The notes under the pieces: model-generated
The model's input: only the letters and a program-made list of their open reading frames with translations
Databases searched by the model: none
What the model was told of the DNA's origin: nothing
Made by a program: the position numbers and the translations under genes
Part shown: positions 1 through 7,246 of the stretch, piece by piece
Position numbering within the stretch: the first letter of the stretch is position 1
Layout: the number at the start of each line of letters is the position of its first letter
From: Streptomyces sp. NRRL F-6492
Lineage (GTDB): Bacteria > Actinomycetota > Actinomycetes > Streptomycetales > Streptomycetaceae
Direction of reading: 5' to 3'
DNA length: 21,719 bases
Assembly (NCBI RefSeq): GCF_001280125.1
Contig: NZ_LGEG01000006.1
Location: forward strand, 1-21,719

Positions 1-68
1 GTGAGCAGCAGGGCGGCACACAGCGTGCCGGCGCTCAGCAGCGCGGGGGCGCCCTTGCGGACGGGCAT
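1..68 (-). CDS. Exported protein, N-terminal fragment (runs off window)
   Basis: Only the first 22 codons lie in the window. The ATG at 68-66 is preceded on the minus strand by AGGAGG about 11 bases upstream. The translation begins MPVRKGAPALLSAGTLCA and continues with leucines: a short basic start followed by an alanine/leucine-rich hydrophobic stretch, as in a Sec signal peptide or first membrane segment. No functional domain is visible, so the product cannot be named. The gene is divergent from the acetyltransferase at 239. Confidence 0.55.
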   Translation of the reverse strand, partial: MPVRKGAPALLSAGTLCAALLL

Positions 69-203
69 GGGACGGCATTCCTCCTGGCCGGGGGGACGGT
101 GCAGCGATCCGTACCCGTTCGGCGGGCGGGGCTGCCCTCGTCCCCGCCTCCTCACCCGTAAGGACGCGCCCTCCCGGGTCTCCGCACGGCCCGCGAAAGG
201 CGT

Positions 204-232
204 TTGACCGGCCGGGCCGGGGGCGGTTGGCT
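204..232 (+). promoter_or_regulatory. Possible leaderless promoter of the GNAT gene
   Basis: TTGACC (204-209) and TTGGCT (227-232) are 17 bases apart. The -10 end is 6 bases before the ATG at 239, so transcription would start about at the A of the ATG. There is no Shine-Dalgarno sequence before this ATG, which agrees with a leaderless message. The -10 match is weak. Confidence 0.3.
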
Positions 233-238
233 GCCCGG

Positions 239-679
239 ATGAACGATCTTCGTATCGAGCGGGCGCGGAGCGGGGCGCGGCTCGCGGACTGGCGCGCCGT
301 CCACAACACGATCGTCCCCACGGCCGTCCTCTCGCCCGACGAGGTGCGGGAGCGCGCGGGGCGCAACCGGCTGGACGTGGCCTACCTCGGGGAGGTGGTG
401 GTGGGCTGCTCGACGGTGCGCCCGCCGGACGGGGAGACGGCGGCGGCGACCGTCATCGCCCGGACGCTGCCCGGGTTCCGGGGGCGGGGCTTCGGGACGG
501 CGCTGTACGAGCGGGGGCTCGCGCACGCGCGGACGCTGGGCGGCGAGGGCGTGGAGACGGTGGTCCTGGCCTCGAACGAGGAGGGGCTGCGGTTCGCCCT
601 GGCGCGGGGCTTCGTGGAGGTGGAGCGGTACGTCCTGCCGGGCGACACCGTCGCGTTCGTGGCCCTGCGGCTGGTCTGA
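239..679 (+). CDS. GNAT family N-acetyltransferase
   Basis: A 146-residue protein with the Gcn5-related acetyltransferase fold. The acetyl-CoA pyrophosphate loop (motif A) is seen as RGRGFGTALY at about residues 81-90, fitting the family pattern R/Q-x-x-G-x-G/A. It follows a beta-strand region (TVIARTLPGF). The C-terminal part has ASNEEGLRFALARGF, the usual motif B layout. The protein should transfer an acetyl group from acetyl-CoA to an amine, but the substrate cannot be read from the sequence. An in-frame TTG at 227 would add four residues; the ATG is preferred because it fits a leaderless start. It ends convergently with the asparaginase gene, with a strong hairpin between them. Confidence 0.85.
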   Translation: MNDLRIERARSGARLADWRAVHNTIVPTAVLSPDEVRERAGRNRLDVAYLGEVVVGCSTVRPPDGETAAATVIARTLPGFRGRGFGTALYERGLAHARTLGGEGVETVVLASNEEGLRFALARGFVEVERYVLPGDTVAFVALRLV

Positions 680-698
680 CGGACGCGGCGGGTTGATT

Positions 699-739
699 CC
701 GGCTCGCGGACGGGCTGGGGGGCTCCGTCCGCGAGCCGG
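699..739. terminator. Bidirectional hairpin terminator
   Basis: Perfect 15-bp inverted repeat (699-713 pairs with 725-739) with an 11-base G-rich loop. It lies between the convergent ends of the GNAT gene (679) and the asparaginase gene (762). There is no T tract, as is common for actinobacterial terminators. Confidence 0.75.
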
Positions 740-761
740 GGTCTTGGGGGGGCTCCGCCGG

Positions 762-1874
762 TCAGGCGCGGGCGGTGACGGCCGTGGCCGAGCGGGAGCC
801 GCCGGTGGCGAGGGCCGGTTCGGCGCGGACCGGGCCGTCGAGGAGCCGGCGCAGGAGCGCGGTGGCGCGGGCCGGGTCGCCGGCGCCGCCCTCTTCGGCG
901 AGGAGCGTGGCGAGGACGGCGATCCGGGCCTGGGCGGCCCGGAGGGTGCCGGTGAGGAGGGCGCCTGCGGCGACCAGGTCGACCGCGCCGCCGCCGGTGT
1001 AGATCTCGGCGAGCGGGCCGGCGGGGACGCGGGTGGTGACGGTGACGAGGACGCCCCGGGCGACCGCGTCCGCGACGGCGGCGGCGACCTCCGGGGTGGC
1101 GTTGCCCGCACCGGTGGCGACGAGGACGATGCCCCGGGCGCCGGCGGCGACGGCCGCGTTCAGGAGGAGCGGGTCGCCGTCGGAGTGGTGCGTCACGATG
1201 TCGACGCGGGGCAGCGGGGCGGCACCGGTGGCGCCGGGCGCCGCCGTGCGCGCGGCGGCGGGGAGGGGCAGCGGGGCGGGGCGCTCGGGCTGCCGCTCGA
1301 CGTCGACGCGGGAGAAGCCGACGCGGCCGAGGCGCTCGGCGGAGGGGTCGGAGAAGGCGTCGGCGGCGAGGGTCCGGTACTTCACGGTGCCGCGCGCCGC
1401 GTGGACGCGCCCGTCGAAGACGACGAGGACGCCGAGGTCGCGGACGGTGGAGGCGACCTGGAGCGCGTCGTACAGGTTGCCGGGGCCGTCGCCGTCGCCG
1501 GTGCCGAAGGGGCGCTGGGCGCCGGTGAGGACGACCGGGCGGGCGTCGGTGTGGTGCAGGTCCAGGAGGAAGGCCGTCTCCTCCAGGGTGTCGGTGCCGT
1601 GGGTGATCACGATGCCGTCGACGCCGGGGTCGGCGAACGTCTCGTGGACGGTGCGCAGGAGGGCGAGCTGGTGGGCCGCGGTCATGCGCGAGCTGTTGAC
1701 GTTGAAGAGGTCGACGACCTCGACGGTGACGTCCTCGGGCAGGGGGGCGGTGGCCAGGACGTCGCTGCCCGAGGCGTCGGCCGCGTAGCCGGTGCCCTGC
1801 CAGCGGCTGGCGATCGTGCCGCCGGTGCTGATGACGACGATCCTGCGCGCTTCCCCGTCGTGCGTCCGCTTCAT
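762..1874 (-). CDS. L-asparaginase (type II-like)
   Basis: A 370-residue amidohydrolase expected to convert L-asparagine to aspartate and ammonia. Both signature motifs of the bacterial asparaginase family are present. STGGTIAS at about residues 16-23 holds the nucleophilic threonine (T20). THGTDTLEET at 91-100 holds the second Thr-Asp pair (T94, D95) that works with a downstream lysine. VLTGAQRP and HGTDTL-type spacing are normal for the family. The ATG at 1874 is chosen because GAGGA lies 8 bases upstream; an in-frame upstream ATG at 1991 would add 39 residues that look like untranslated leader. No signal peptide is seen, so the enzyme is probably cytoplasmic. It is divergent from an Lrp/AsnC regulator 170 bp away, a natural candidate for its control. 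An unusually long Ala/Pro-rich linker lies before the C-terminal domain (about residues 215-240). Confidence 0.9.
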   Translation of the reverse strand: MKRTHDGEARRIVVISTGGTIASRWQGTGYAADASGSDVLATAPLPEDVTVEVVDLFNVNSSRMTAAHQLALLRTVHETFADPGVDGIVITHGTDTLEETAFLLDLHHTDARPVVLTGAQRPFGTGDGDGPGNLYDALQVASTVRDLGVLVVFDGRVHAARGTVKYRTLAADAFSDPSAERLGRVGFSRVDVERQPERPAPLPLPAAARTAAPGATGAAPLPRVDIVTHHSDGDPLLLNAAVAAGARGIVLVATGAGNATPEVAAAVADAVARGVLVTVTTRVPAGPLAEIYTGGGAVDLVAAGALLTGTLRAAQARIAVLATLLAEEGGAGDPARATALLRRLLDGPVRAEPALATGGSRSATAVTARA

Positions 1875-2044
1875 GGCTGCCGTCCTCGACTCCGTACCGA
1901 CGAAAAGGGGCTCCGCCCCGTGGTGGAAGGGCCCTGCGAAGGCCTCTCCGAAGGCCCCCGAGCCCGCAAGGATAGGACAAACGGTGCGCAAGGCGATTGC
2001 CGAATGAGCCGCCGAAATGTTTCTTCGTGGCAGGATATTGCGCC
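1875..2044. promoter_or_regulatory. Divergent control region between asparaginase and Lrp/AsnC genes
   Basis: This 170-bp intergenic stretch must hold the promoters of both divergent genes. It contains a small inverted repeat, GCAA (1988-1991) and TTGC (1997-2000) around GGCGA, of the general kind bound by Lrp/AsnC dimers. A more AT-rich segment (about 2015-2040) directly precedes the regulator start. No convincing -35/-10 pair was found, so this is a region call only. Confidence 0.35.
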
Positions 2045-2509
2045 ATGGACCGAATCGATCTCCACATCTTGCGCGAGCTCCAGAACGACGGCCGGCTGAG
2101 CAACCAGGAGCTGGCCCAGCGGGTGGGCCTCAGCCCCTCCCCCTGTCTGCGGCGGGTGCGCCAGCTGGAGCAGGACGGGGTGATCCGGGGCTATCGGGCG
2201 ATCATCGATCCGGAGGCGGTGGGGCGGGGCTTCGAGGTGCTCGTCTCGGTGGAGGTGCGGCGCGACCGGGAGACGGTGGAGGCCTTCGAGGAGGCGCTCC
2301 AGGACGTGCCGGACGTGATCGAGGCGTACCGGCTCTTCGGCAGCCCCGGCTGTCTGCTGCGGATCGCGGTGGCGGACCTGGCGGCGTACGAGCGGCTGTG
2401 GATCGAGCGGCTGACGACGCTGGCCGGGGTCACCGAGGTCAACTCCCAGATCATCATGAAGCGGATCAAGGAGCCGAAGGGGATGCCGGTGGGCGTCCGG
2501 GGCGTCTGA
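2045..2509 (+). CDS. Lrp/AsnC family transcriptional regulator
   Basis: A 154-residue regulator with standard Lrp/AsnC length. It opens with the family signature DRIDLHILRELQNDGRLSNQ, followed by a helix-turn-helix (about residues 18-42; QELAQRVGLSPSPCLRRVRQL) and a linker GVIRGYRAIIDPEAVG. The C-terminal RAM (ligand-binding) domain spans about 65-145, with the typical GSPGCLLRIAVADL strand. Such proteins form octamers that sense amino acids and bind DNA, often next to their own gene. The ATG at 2045 is preferred over an in-frame upstream start at 1997 because it coincides with the conserved N-terminus and has AGGA 9 bases before it. Divergent orientation to an L-asparaginase suggests control by asparagine or another amino acid; this is inference from position. 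Confidence 0.92.
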   Translation: MDRIDLHILRELQNDGRLSNQELAQRVGLSPSPCLRRVRQLEQDGVIRGYRAIIDPEAVGRGFEVLVSVEVRRDRETVEAFEEALQDVPDVIEAYRLFGSPGCLLRIAVADLAAYERLWIERLTTLAGVTEVNSQIIMKRIKEPKGMPVGVRGV

Positions 2510-2520
2510 CCCCTTCCCGG

Positions 2521-2547
2521 GCGGGCACGGCGGACCCGGGTGCCCGC
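2521..2547 (+). terminator. Weak hairpin after the Lrp/AsnC gene
   Basis: An 8-bp perfect stem (2521-2528 with 2540-2547) around an 11-base loop, 12 bases after the stop codon. It is shorter than the other hairpins of the window, so the function is less certain. Confidence 0.4.
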
Positions 2548-2619
2548 GTATGCGAGAACGTCACGGAAACGCCTCCTCCCGGTTACACGGCGGGCCGCCC
2601 GCCCGTGCCACGCTCCCGG

Positions 2620-2646
2620 CTGACAAGAAGTCAACACGCGTAGAGC
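2620..2646 (+). promoter_or_regulatory. Possible promoter of the endonuclease gene
   Basis: CTGACA (2620-2625) and TAGAGC (2641-2646) resemble vegetative -35 and -10 boxes but with a short 15-base spacer. The -35 overlaps an inverted repeat TGAC-AAGAA-GTCA (2621-2633) that could be an operator. The ATG of the endonuclease is 64 bases downstream. Confidence 0.25.
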
Positions 2647-2709
2647 GCGGCGCCCTTGAGCCGGACGCCGTGCTCCGCCGCGTGCCCCCCACCGGGAAAG
2701 GGCACCCCC

Positions 2710-3513
2710 ATGTCCGTCGCACAGCCCCGCCGCCGCAAGGTCTGGGCGGCTTCCATAGCCGCCGTCCTCGTCACCCTCACCCTCCCCGCGGTCACCGCGG
2801 CTCCCGCGAGCGCCACGACCTCCCCGTACGACAGCACGTACTACAAGGACGCGGTCGGCAAGACCGGCCCGGCGCTCAAGTCCTCGCTGCACACCATCAT
2901 CAGCAGCCAGAGCAAGATCTCGTACGACGCGGTCTGGAACGCGCTGAAGACCGTCGACCAGGACCCGAACAACGCCAACAACGTGGTCCTGCTCTACAGC
3001 GGGGTCTCGCGCAGCAAGTCCCTCAACGGCGGCGCGGTGGGCAACTGGAACCGCGAGCACACCTGGGCCCAGTCCCACGGCGACTTCGGCACCTCGGCCG
3101 GCCCCGGCACCGACCTGCACCACCTGCGCGCGGCGGACGTCCAGGTCAACAGCACCCGCGGCAACAAGGACTTCGACAACGGCGGCAGCCCGGTCGGCGG
3201 CGCGCCCGGCAGCTACACGGACAGCAACTCCTTCGAGCCGCGCGACGCGGACAAGGGCGACGTGGCGCGGATGCTCCTCTACATGGCCGTCCGCTACGAG
3301 GGCGGCGACTCCTGGGCGGACCTGGAGCCCAACGAGTCGACCTCCAACGGCAGCGTCCCGTACCACGGCCGCCTCTCGGTCCTGAAGCAGTGGAACGAGC
3401 TGGACCCGCCGAGCGCCTTCGAGAAGCGGCGCAACGACATCATCTTCGGCACCTACCAGGGCAACCGGAACCCGTTCGTCGACCACCCGGAGTGGGTCGA
3501 GGCGATCTGGTAG
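2710..3513 (+). CDS. Secreted endonuclease I family nuclease
   Basis: A 267-residue secreted nuclease. The N-terminus has basic residues (QPRRRK), a hydrophobic core (VWAASIAAVLVTLTLP) and an APASA cleavage site near residue 35, a clear Sec signal peptide. The mature part matches the EndA/NucM (endonuclease I) family. NREHTWAQSHG at about 114-124 has the catalytic histidine of the beta-beta-alpha-metal motif. DLHHLRAADVQVNSTRGN (135-152) and PRDADKGDVARMLLYMAVRY (178-197) are the other conserved blocks carrying metal ligands. The family makes nicks and double-strand breaks in DNA (some also in RNA) without sequence specificity, so a scavenging role outside the cell is likely. The ATG at 2710 follows GAAAGGG; an in-frame GTG at 2656 would place extra residues before the signal peptide and is rejected. 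A strong terminator follows. Confidence 0.9.
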   Translation: MSVAQPRRRKVWAASIAAVLVTLTLPAVTAAPASATTSPYDSTYYKDAVGKTGPALKSSLHTIISSQSKISYDAVWNALKTVDQDPNNANNVVLLYSGVSRSKSLNGGAVGNWNREHTWAQSHGDFGTSAGPGTDLHHLRAADVQVNSTRGNKDFDNGGSPVGGAPGSYTDSNSFEPRDADKGDVARMLLYMAVRYEGGDSWADLEPNESTSNGSVPYHGRLSVLKQWNELDPPSAFEKRRNDIIFGTYQGNRNPFVDHPEWVEAIW

Positions 3514-3521
3514 GGCGATCA

Positions 3522-3567
3522 GGTCACCCCGTGCCACGCCACGAAGGCGGCGTGGCACGGGGTGACC
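3522..3567 (+). terminator. Strong hairpin terminator after the endonuclease gene
   Basis: Perfect 19-bp inverted repeat (3522-3540 with 3549-3567) with an 8-base loop, starting 9 bases after the stop codon. It separates the nuclease gene from the ectoine control region. Confidence 0.8.
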
Positions 3568-3827
3568 CGTACACCTGACCGCTCCTCGCGGCTTCAAACG
3601 CGAAACTCGGAATGTTCTCACGCTTTTCGAGGACGCGAACCCCACACTCCGGAGCCGTTACCCATCCGTTATAAACGGTCATTTCGTCCGTCTCTGAGAT
3701 GATTCGCCGCAGGGGGAAGCAAGGATTCGCCTAGCGAAGGCGAGAGGTGCATCTATCATATTCGGTCGCCTTGAACAACCCCTCAGGCCCAGGAAGTTCC
3801 GAGATCTTGTGGGTACCTTCGGCGCCC
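3568..3827 (+). promoter_or_regulatory. Control region of the ectoine operon
   Basis: About 260 bases without a gene, clearly more AT-rich than the surroundings. It holds a palindrome CCGTT-ATA-AACGG (3666-3678). A second inverted repeat, TCGCCT-AGCGA-AGGCGA (3727-3743), is followed by TATCAT (3754-3759), which fits a vegetative -10 (TAnnnT) but lacks a good -35. A GGGTAC at 3811-3816 resembles the -10 of SigB-type promoters, again without a matching GNNT at the right distance. Ectoine genes are induced by salt and heat in streptomycetes, so operators are expected here. Which element is the true promoter cannot be settled by eye. Confidence 0.5.
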
Positions 3828-4370
3828 ATGACCACTGCCCAGACCACAGCCCCCACGACGTCCCCGACCGGCGGCGTCTCCGTCGGCCCGGCCGAGATCG
3901 AGGACGGCGCCGACCTCTGGCGGATCGCCCGCGGCTCGGGAGAGCTGGACCTCAACTCGCCGTACAGCTATCTGCTGTGGTGCCGCGACTTCGCCGACAC
4001 GACCGCCGTCGCCCGTGACGCCTCCGGACGCCCGGTGGGCTTCGTCACCGGCTACCTGCGGCCGGAAGCGCCGGGAACCCTCTTCGTCTGGCAGGTCGCC
4101 GTGCAGGATTCGCACCGCGGGAGCGGGGTAGCCGGGACCCTGCTCGACGCTCTGTCCGCCCGGGTGGCGGCCGAGCACGGACTCGACCGCGTGGAGGCGA
4201 CCGTCACGCCGGGGAACCTGGCGTCCGACCGGATGTTCCGGTCCTACGCGCGCCGTCACGGCGCGGAGGTGACGAGGGAGATCCTCTTCCCGGCCGCCTC
4301 CTTCCCCACGGCGGGACACGAGGCCGAGGTGCTGTACCGCATCGGCCCCCTGGACTCCGCGGCCTCCTGA
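3828..4370 (+). CDS. ectA: L-2,4-diaminobutyrate N-acetyltransferase (EctA)
   Basis: A 180-residue GNAT enzyme that acetylates L-2,4-diaminobutyrate to N-gamma-acetyl-diaminobutyrate, the second step of ectoine synthesis. The EctA hallmark DLNSPYSYLLWCRDF is at about residues 41-55. The acetyl-CoA loop RGSGVAG is at 97-103, and TVTPGNLASDRMFRSYARRHGA-type motif B follows, split at about 126-146. EctA proteins are usually 165-190 residues, so the length is normal. The ATG at 3828 has no good Shine-Dalgarno sequence. An in-frame TTG at 3807, which has AGGAAG 10 bases before it, would add seven residues (MWVPSAP); a GTG at 3747 would add 27. The first ~20 residues are Thr/Pro-rich and not conserved, so the start is uncertain. 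First gene of ectABCD. Confidence 0.95.
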   Translation: MTTAQTTAPTTSPTGGVSVGPAEIEDGADLWRIARGSGELDLNSPYSYLLWCRDFADTTAVARDASGRPVGFVTGYLRPEAPGTLFVWQVAVQDSHRGSGVAGTLLDALSARVAAEHGLDRVEATVTPGNLASDRMFRSYARRHGAEVTREILFPAASFPTAGHEAEVLYRIGPLDSAAS

Positions 4371-4434
4371 GCCGACCGGCGGTCCCCGCCCGCCCGCGCC
4401 CGCACCCTCGAACCACACTTGGAGAAGAGACTCC

Positions 4435-5706
4435 GTGACCCTGACCGACCTCGCCCCTTCCTCCGTCTTCGAGACCGTCGAATCGGAGGTCCGCAGCTAC
4501 TGCCGCGCCTGGCCCGTCGTCTTCGAGCGCGCCTCCGGCAGCCGGCTGTACGACGAGCAGGGGCGGCCGTACCTCGACTTCTTCGCCGGAGCCGGCTCGC
4601 TGAACTACGGGCACAACAACCCGGCCCTCAAGCGCGCCCTCCTCGACTACCTCGCCGACGACGGCATCACCCACGGCCTCGACATGTCGACGACCGCCAA
4701 ACGCGGCTTCCTGGAGGCCTTCCGCTCGGCGGTCCTGGAGCCCCGCGCCCTGCCGTACAAGGTGATGTTCCCCGGACCCACGGGCACCAACGCGGTGGAG
4801 GCGGCCCTGAAGCTCGCCCGCAAGGTCACCGGGCGCGAGACCGTCGTCTCCTTCACCAACGCCTTCCACGGGATGTCGCTCGGCTCGCTCGCCGTCACCG
4901 GCAACTCCGCCAAGCGCGCCGGGGCGGGCGTGACGCTGCCGCACGCCACCCGGATGCCCTTCGACCACTACTTCGACGGCCAGGTCCCCGACTTCCTGTG
5001 GTTCGAGCGGCTCCTGGAGGACCCCGGCTCCGGCCTCGACCACCCGGCGGCCGTCATCGTCGAGACCGTCCAGGGCGAGGGCGGGATCAACGTGGCCCGC
5101 GCCGAGTGGCTGCGCGCCCTCGCGGACCTCTGCCGCCGGCACGACATGCTCCTGATCGTCGACGACATCCAGATGGGCTGCGGACGCACCGGTGACTTCT
5201 TCTCCTTCGAGGAGGCGGGCATCACGCCCGACATCGTCACCCTGTCCAAGTCCATCAGCGGCTACGGCCTCCCCATGGCCCTCTGCCTGTTCCGCCCGGA
5301 GCTCGACCTGTGGGAGCCCGGCGAGCACAACGGCACCTTCCGCGGCAACAACCCCGCCTTCGTCACCGCCACCGCCGCCCTCGACGCGTACTGGCGCGAC
5401 GGCGCCCTGCGCGAGCGCACCCTGGGCCGGGCCGACCGGGTGGAGCGCGCCCTGCTCGACCTGTGCGGGGACGACGCGCGGTCGGGCGTCGCGGTGCGCG
5501 GACGCGGCCTCGTGTGGGGCCTGGAGTTCGCCGACGGGGAGCGCGCCGGGGCCGTGTGCCGGCGGGCGTTCGAGACCGGCCTGCTCCTGGAGACGTCCGG
5601 ACCGCACGGCGAGGTGGTCAAGCTGCTCCCGCCGCTGACCGCGACGGACGACGAACTCGACGAGGGCCTCGGCATCCTGGCCCGCTCCGTCCGCCACACC
5701 GCCTGA
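4435..5706 (+). CDS. ectB: Diaminobutyrate-2-oxoglutarate transaminase (EctB)
   Basis: A 423-residue class III, PLP-dependent aminotransferase. It makes L-2,4-diaminobutyrate from aspartate semialdehyde with glutamate as amino donor, the first committed step to ectoine. The cofactor site is complete: PTGTNAVEAALKLAR (about 115-129), the aspartate of VDDIQMGCGRTG (242-253) for the pyridine nitrogen, and the Schiff-base lysine K272 in TLSKSISGYGLP. The conserved GTFRGNNPAFV lies at 300-310. The length is typical for EctB. The GTG start is fixed by GGAGAAGAG a few bases upstream. It lies 64 bases after ectA and 36 before ectC, so it is part of one operon. Confidence 0.97.
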   Translation: MTLTDLAPSSVFETVESEVRSYCRAWPVVFERASGSRLYDEQGRPYLDFFAGAGSLNYGHNNPALKRALLDYLADDGITHGLDMSTTAKRGFLEAFRSAVLEPRALPYKVMFPGPTGTNAVEAALKLARKVTGRETVVSFTNAFHGMSLGSLAVTGNSAKRAGAGVTLPHATRMPFDHYFDGQVPDFLWFERLLEDPGSGLDHPAAVIVETVQGEGGINVARAEWLRALADLCRRHDMLLIVDDIQMGCGRTGDFFSFEEAGITPDIVTLSKSISGYGLPMALCLFRPELDLWEPGEHNGTFRGNNPAFVTATAALDAYWRDGALRERTLGRADRVERALLDLCGDDARSGVAVRGRGLVWGLEFADGERAGAVCRRAFETGLLLETSGPHGEVVKLLPPLTATDDELDEGLGILARSVRHTA

Positions 5707-5742
5707 TCCACCACCCCGCGGATTCCGCGAAAGGAGACCCCT

Positions 5743-6174
5743 GTGATCGTCCGTTCCTTCGACGAGCTGGAGAACACCGAGCGGCACGTGAGGGCCGCCT
5801 CGGGCACCTGGGAGAGCAAGCGCATCGTCCTGGCCCGTGAGCGGGTCGGCTTCTCCCTCCACGAGACGGTCCTGTACGCCGGGACCGAGACCTCCATGTG
5901 GTACGCGCACCACGTCGAGGCGGTCGTCTGCACGGCCGGCGAGGCCGAGCTCACCGACCACGAGACGGGCCTCACGCACACCATCGTGCCCGGGACGATG
6001 TACCTGCTCGACGGGCACGAGCGCCACACCCTGAAGGTCAAGCGGGACTTCCGCTGCCTGTGCGTCTTCAACCCGCCCGTCACCGGGCGCGAGGACCACG
6101 ACGAGAACGGCGTCTACCCGCTGCTCACCGAGCCCGGGCCGACCGACGCGGGCGCCGCGGACGACGCCGCCTGA
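5743..6174 (+). CDS. ectC: L-ectoine synthase (EctC)
   Basis: A 143-residue cupin that closes N-gamma-acetyl-diaminobutyrate to ectoine with loss of water. It starts with the family signature [16 protein letters not shown]. Residues that correspond to the iron ligands reported for EctC are present: E59 in [11 protein letters not shown]87 in [14 protein letters not shown] and H95 in the same stretch. [20 protein letters not shown] (108-127) is the conserved C-terminal block. The GTG start is preceded by AAAGGAGA. The last ~14 residues are an Ala/Asp-rich, non-conserved tail. It lies between ectB and ectD in the operon. Confidence 0.97.
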   Translation: MIVRSFDELENTERHVRAASGTWESKRIVLARERVGFSLHETVLYAGTETSMWYAHHVEAVVCTAGEAELTDHETGLTHTIVPGTMYLLDGHERHTLKVKRDFRCLCVFNPPVTGREDHDENGVYPLLTEPGPTDAGAADDAA

Positions 6175-6250
6175 CCCGGCGGGCCCGCACCGCGCCGAGC
6201 GCCCCCGCGCACTCCCGTACGAGACGCACGAAAGGAAGGCACACCGCCCC

Positions 6251-7135
6251 ATGGCCTCCGCACCCACCCGCCCCGTCGACCTCTACCCCACCCGCGGCCC
6301 CCAGGAGGAGCTGATCGGCCGCAAGGACCCCGTCGTGTGGTCCGAGCCCGGTACGCCCGGCCCCTTCTGGGCGCGCGAACTGGAGGACTACGACCGCGAC
6401 GGGTTCGTCACGGTGGACGAGCTCGTCACCCCCGGCGAGGTCGACGAGCTCCGGGCGGAGCTGGACCGGCTCGTCACCGACCCCGCCGTACGGACCGACG
6501 AGCGGGCGATCGTCGAGCCCGGCTCCCGGGAGATCCGCTCCGTCTTCGAGGTGCACCGGATGAGCGAGGTCTTCGGCCGGCTCGCCGAGGACCCCCGGGT
6601 CGTGGGCCGCGCCCGCCAGATCCTCGGCTCGGACGTCTACGTGCACCAGTCGCGGGTCAACGTGAAGCCGGGCTTCGGCGCCAGCGGCTTCTACTGGCAC
6701 TCCGACTTCGAGACCTGGCACGCCGAGGACGGTCTGCCGCAGATGCGGACGGTCTCGGTGTCGATCGCGCTCACGCCGAACCACACCACCAACGGCAGCC
6801 TGATGATCATGCCCGGTTCGCACCGGACCTTCCTGGGCTGTGCCGGCGAGACCCCCCGGGACAACTACAAGAGGTCGCTGCAGATGCAGGACGCGGGGAC
6901 CCCCTCGGACGAGACGCTCACCACCTTCGCCGAGGCGTGCGGCATCCGGCACTTCACGGGGCCCGCCGGTTCGGCCACCTGGTTCGACTGCAACGCCCTG
7001 CACGGGTCGGGCGACAACATCACCCCGTACCCCCGGAGCAATGTGTTCCTGGTCTTCAACAGCGTGGAGAACCTCCCGGAGGCGCCCTTCGCCGCCCCGG
7101 TCCGGCGCCCCTCCTTCATCGCCGCGCGCCCGTAA
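6251..7135 (+). CDS. ectD: Ectoine 5-hydroxylase (EctD)
   Basis: A 294-residue non-haem Fe(II), 2-oxoglutarate-dependent dioxygenase that converts ectoine to 5-hydroxyectoine. The EctD signature is intact: FYWHSDFETWHAEDGLPQMR at about 147-166, with the first two iron ligands H150 and D152. The third ligand is H251 in CNALHGSGDN. R262 in YPRSN is the likely 2-oxoglutarate anchor. MIMPGSHRTFLGC (185-197) is also conserved. AAAGGAAGG lies 11 bases before the ATG. As the last gene of ectABCD it shows that the organism can make hydroxyectoine, which many streptomycetes use against salt and heat. A 23-bp hairpin follows the stop codon. Confidence 0.97.
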   Translation: MASAPTRPVDLYPTRGPQEELIGRKDPVVWSEPGTPGPFWARELEDYDRDGFVTVDELVTPGEVDELRAELDRLVTDPAVRTDERAIVEPGSREIRSVFEVHRMSEVFGRLAEDPRVVGRARQILGSDVYVHQSRVNVKPGFGASGFYWHSDFETWHAEDGLPQMRTVSVSIALTPNHTTNGSLMIMPGSHRTFLGCAGETPRDNYKRSLQMQDAGTPSDETLTTFAEACGIRHFTGPAGSATWFDCNALHGSGDNITPYPRSNVFLVFNSVENLPEAPFAAPVRRPSFIAARP

Positions 7136-7171
7136 CTCCCCCGGCGGGGCGGACGGACGGCCGGACGAGAA

Positions 7172-7230
7172 GACGGACGGACAGGGCCCGCACTCCGGTT
7201 CCCCGGAAGTGCGGGCCCTGTCCGTCCGTC
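7172..7230. terminator. Strong bidirectional terminator between ectD and the sigma factor gene
   Basis: Perfect 23-bp inverted repeat (7172-7194 with 7208-7230); the 13-base loop can add a further few GC pairs. This is the longest stem in the window and sits between two convergent genes. Confidence 0.85.
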
Positions 7231-7246
7231 TCCGCGTGCCGGTCGC

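Noticed and set aside
382..2103. Open frame of 573 codons on the minus strand
   Set aside because: It is another frame of the asparaginase strand and crosses the GNAT gene; the product is Arg/Pro-rich without any domain.
3568..3827. Known riboswitch (for example c-di-AMP or guanidine type) before ectA
   Set aside because: The short stems do not show the conserved loops of any riboswitch class I can recall, so only a control region is reported.
3747..3827. 27-residue N-terminal extension of EctA from GTG 3747
   Set aside because: The extension is not like other EctA starts and would use up the region that carries the -10-like elements.
4204..6267. Open frame of 687 codons antisense to ectB and ectC
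   Set aside because: Shadow of the well-supported ect genes; Gly/Val/Glu-rich composition and no recognisable motif.
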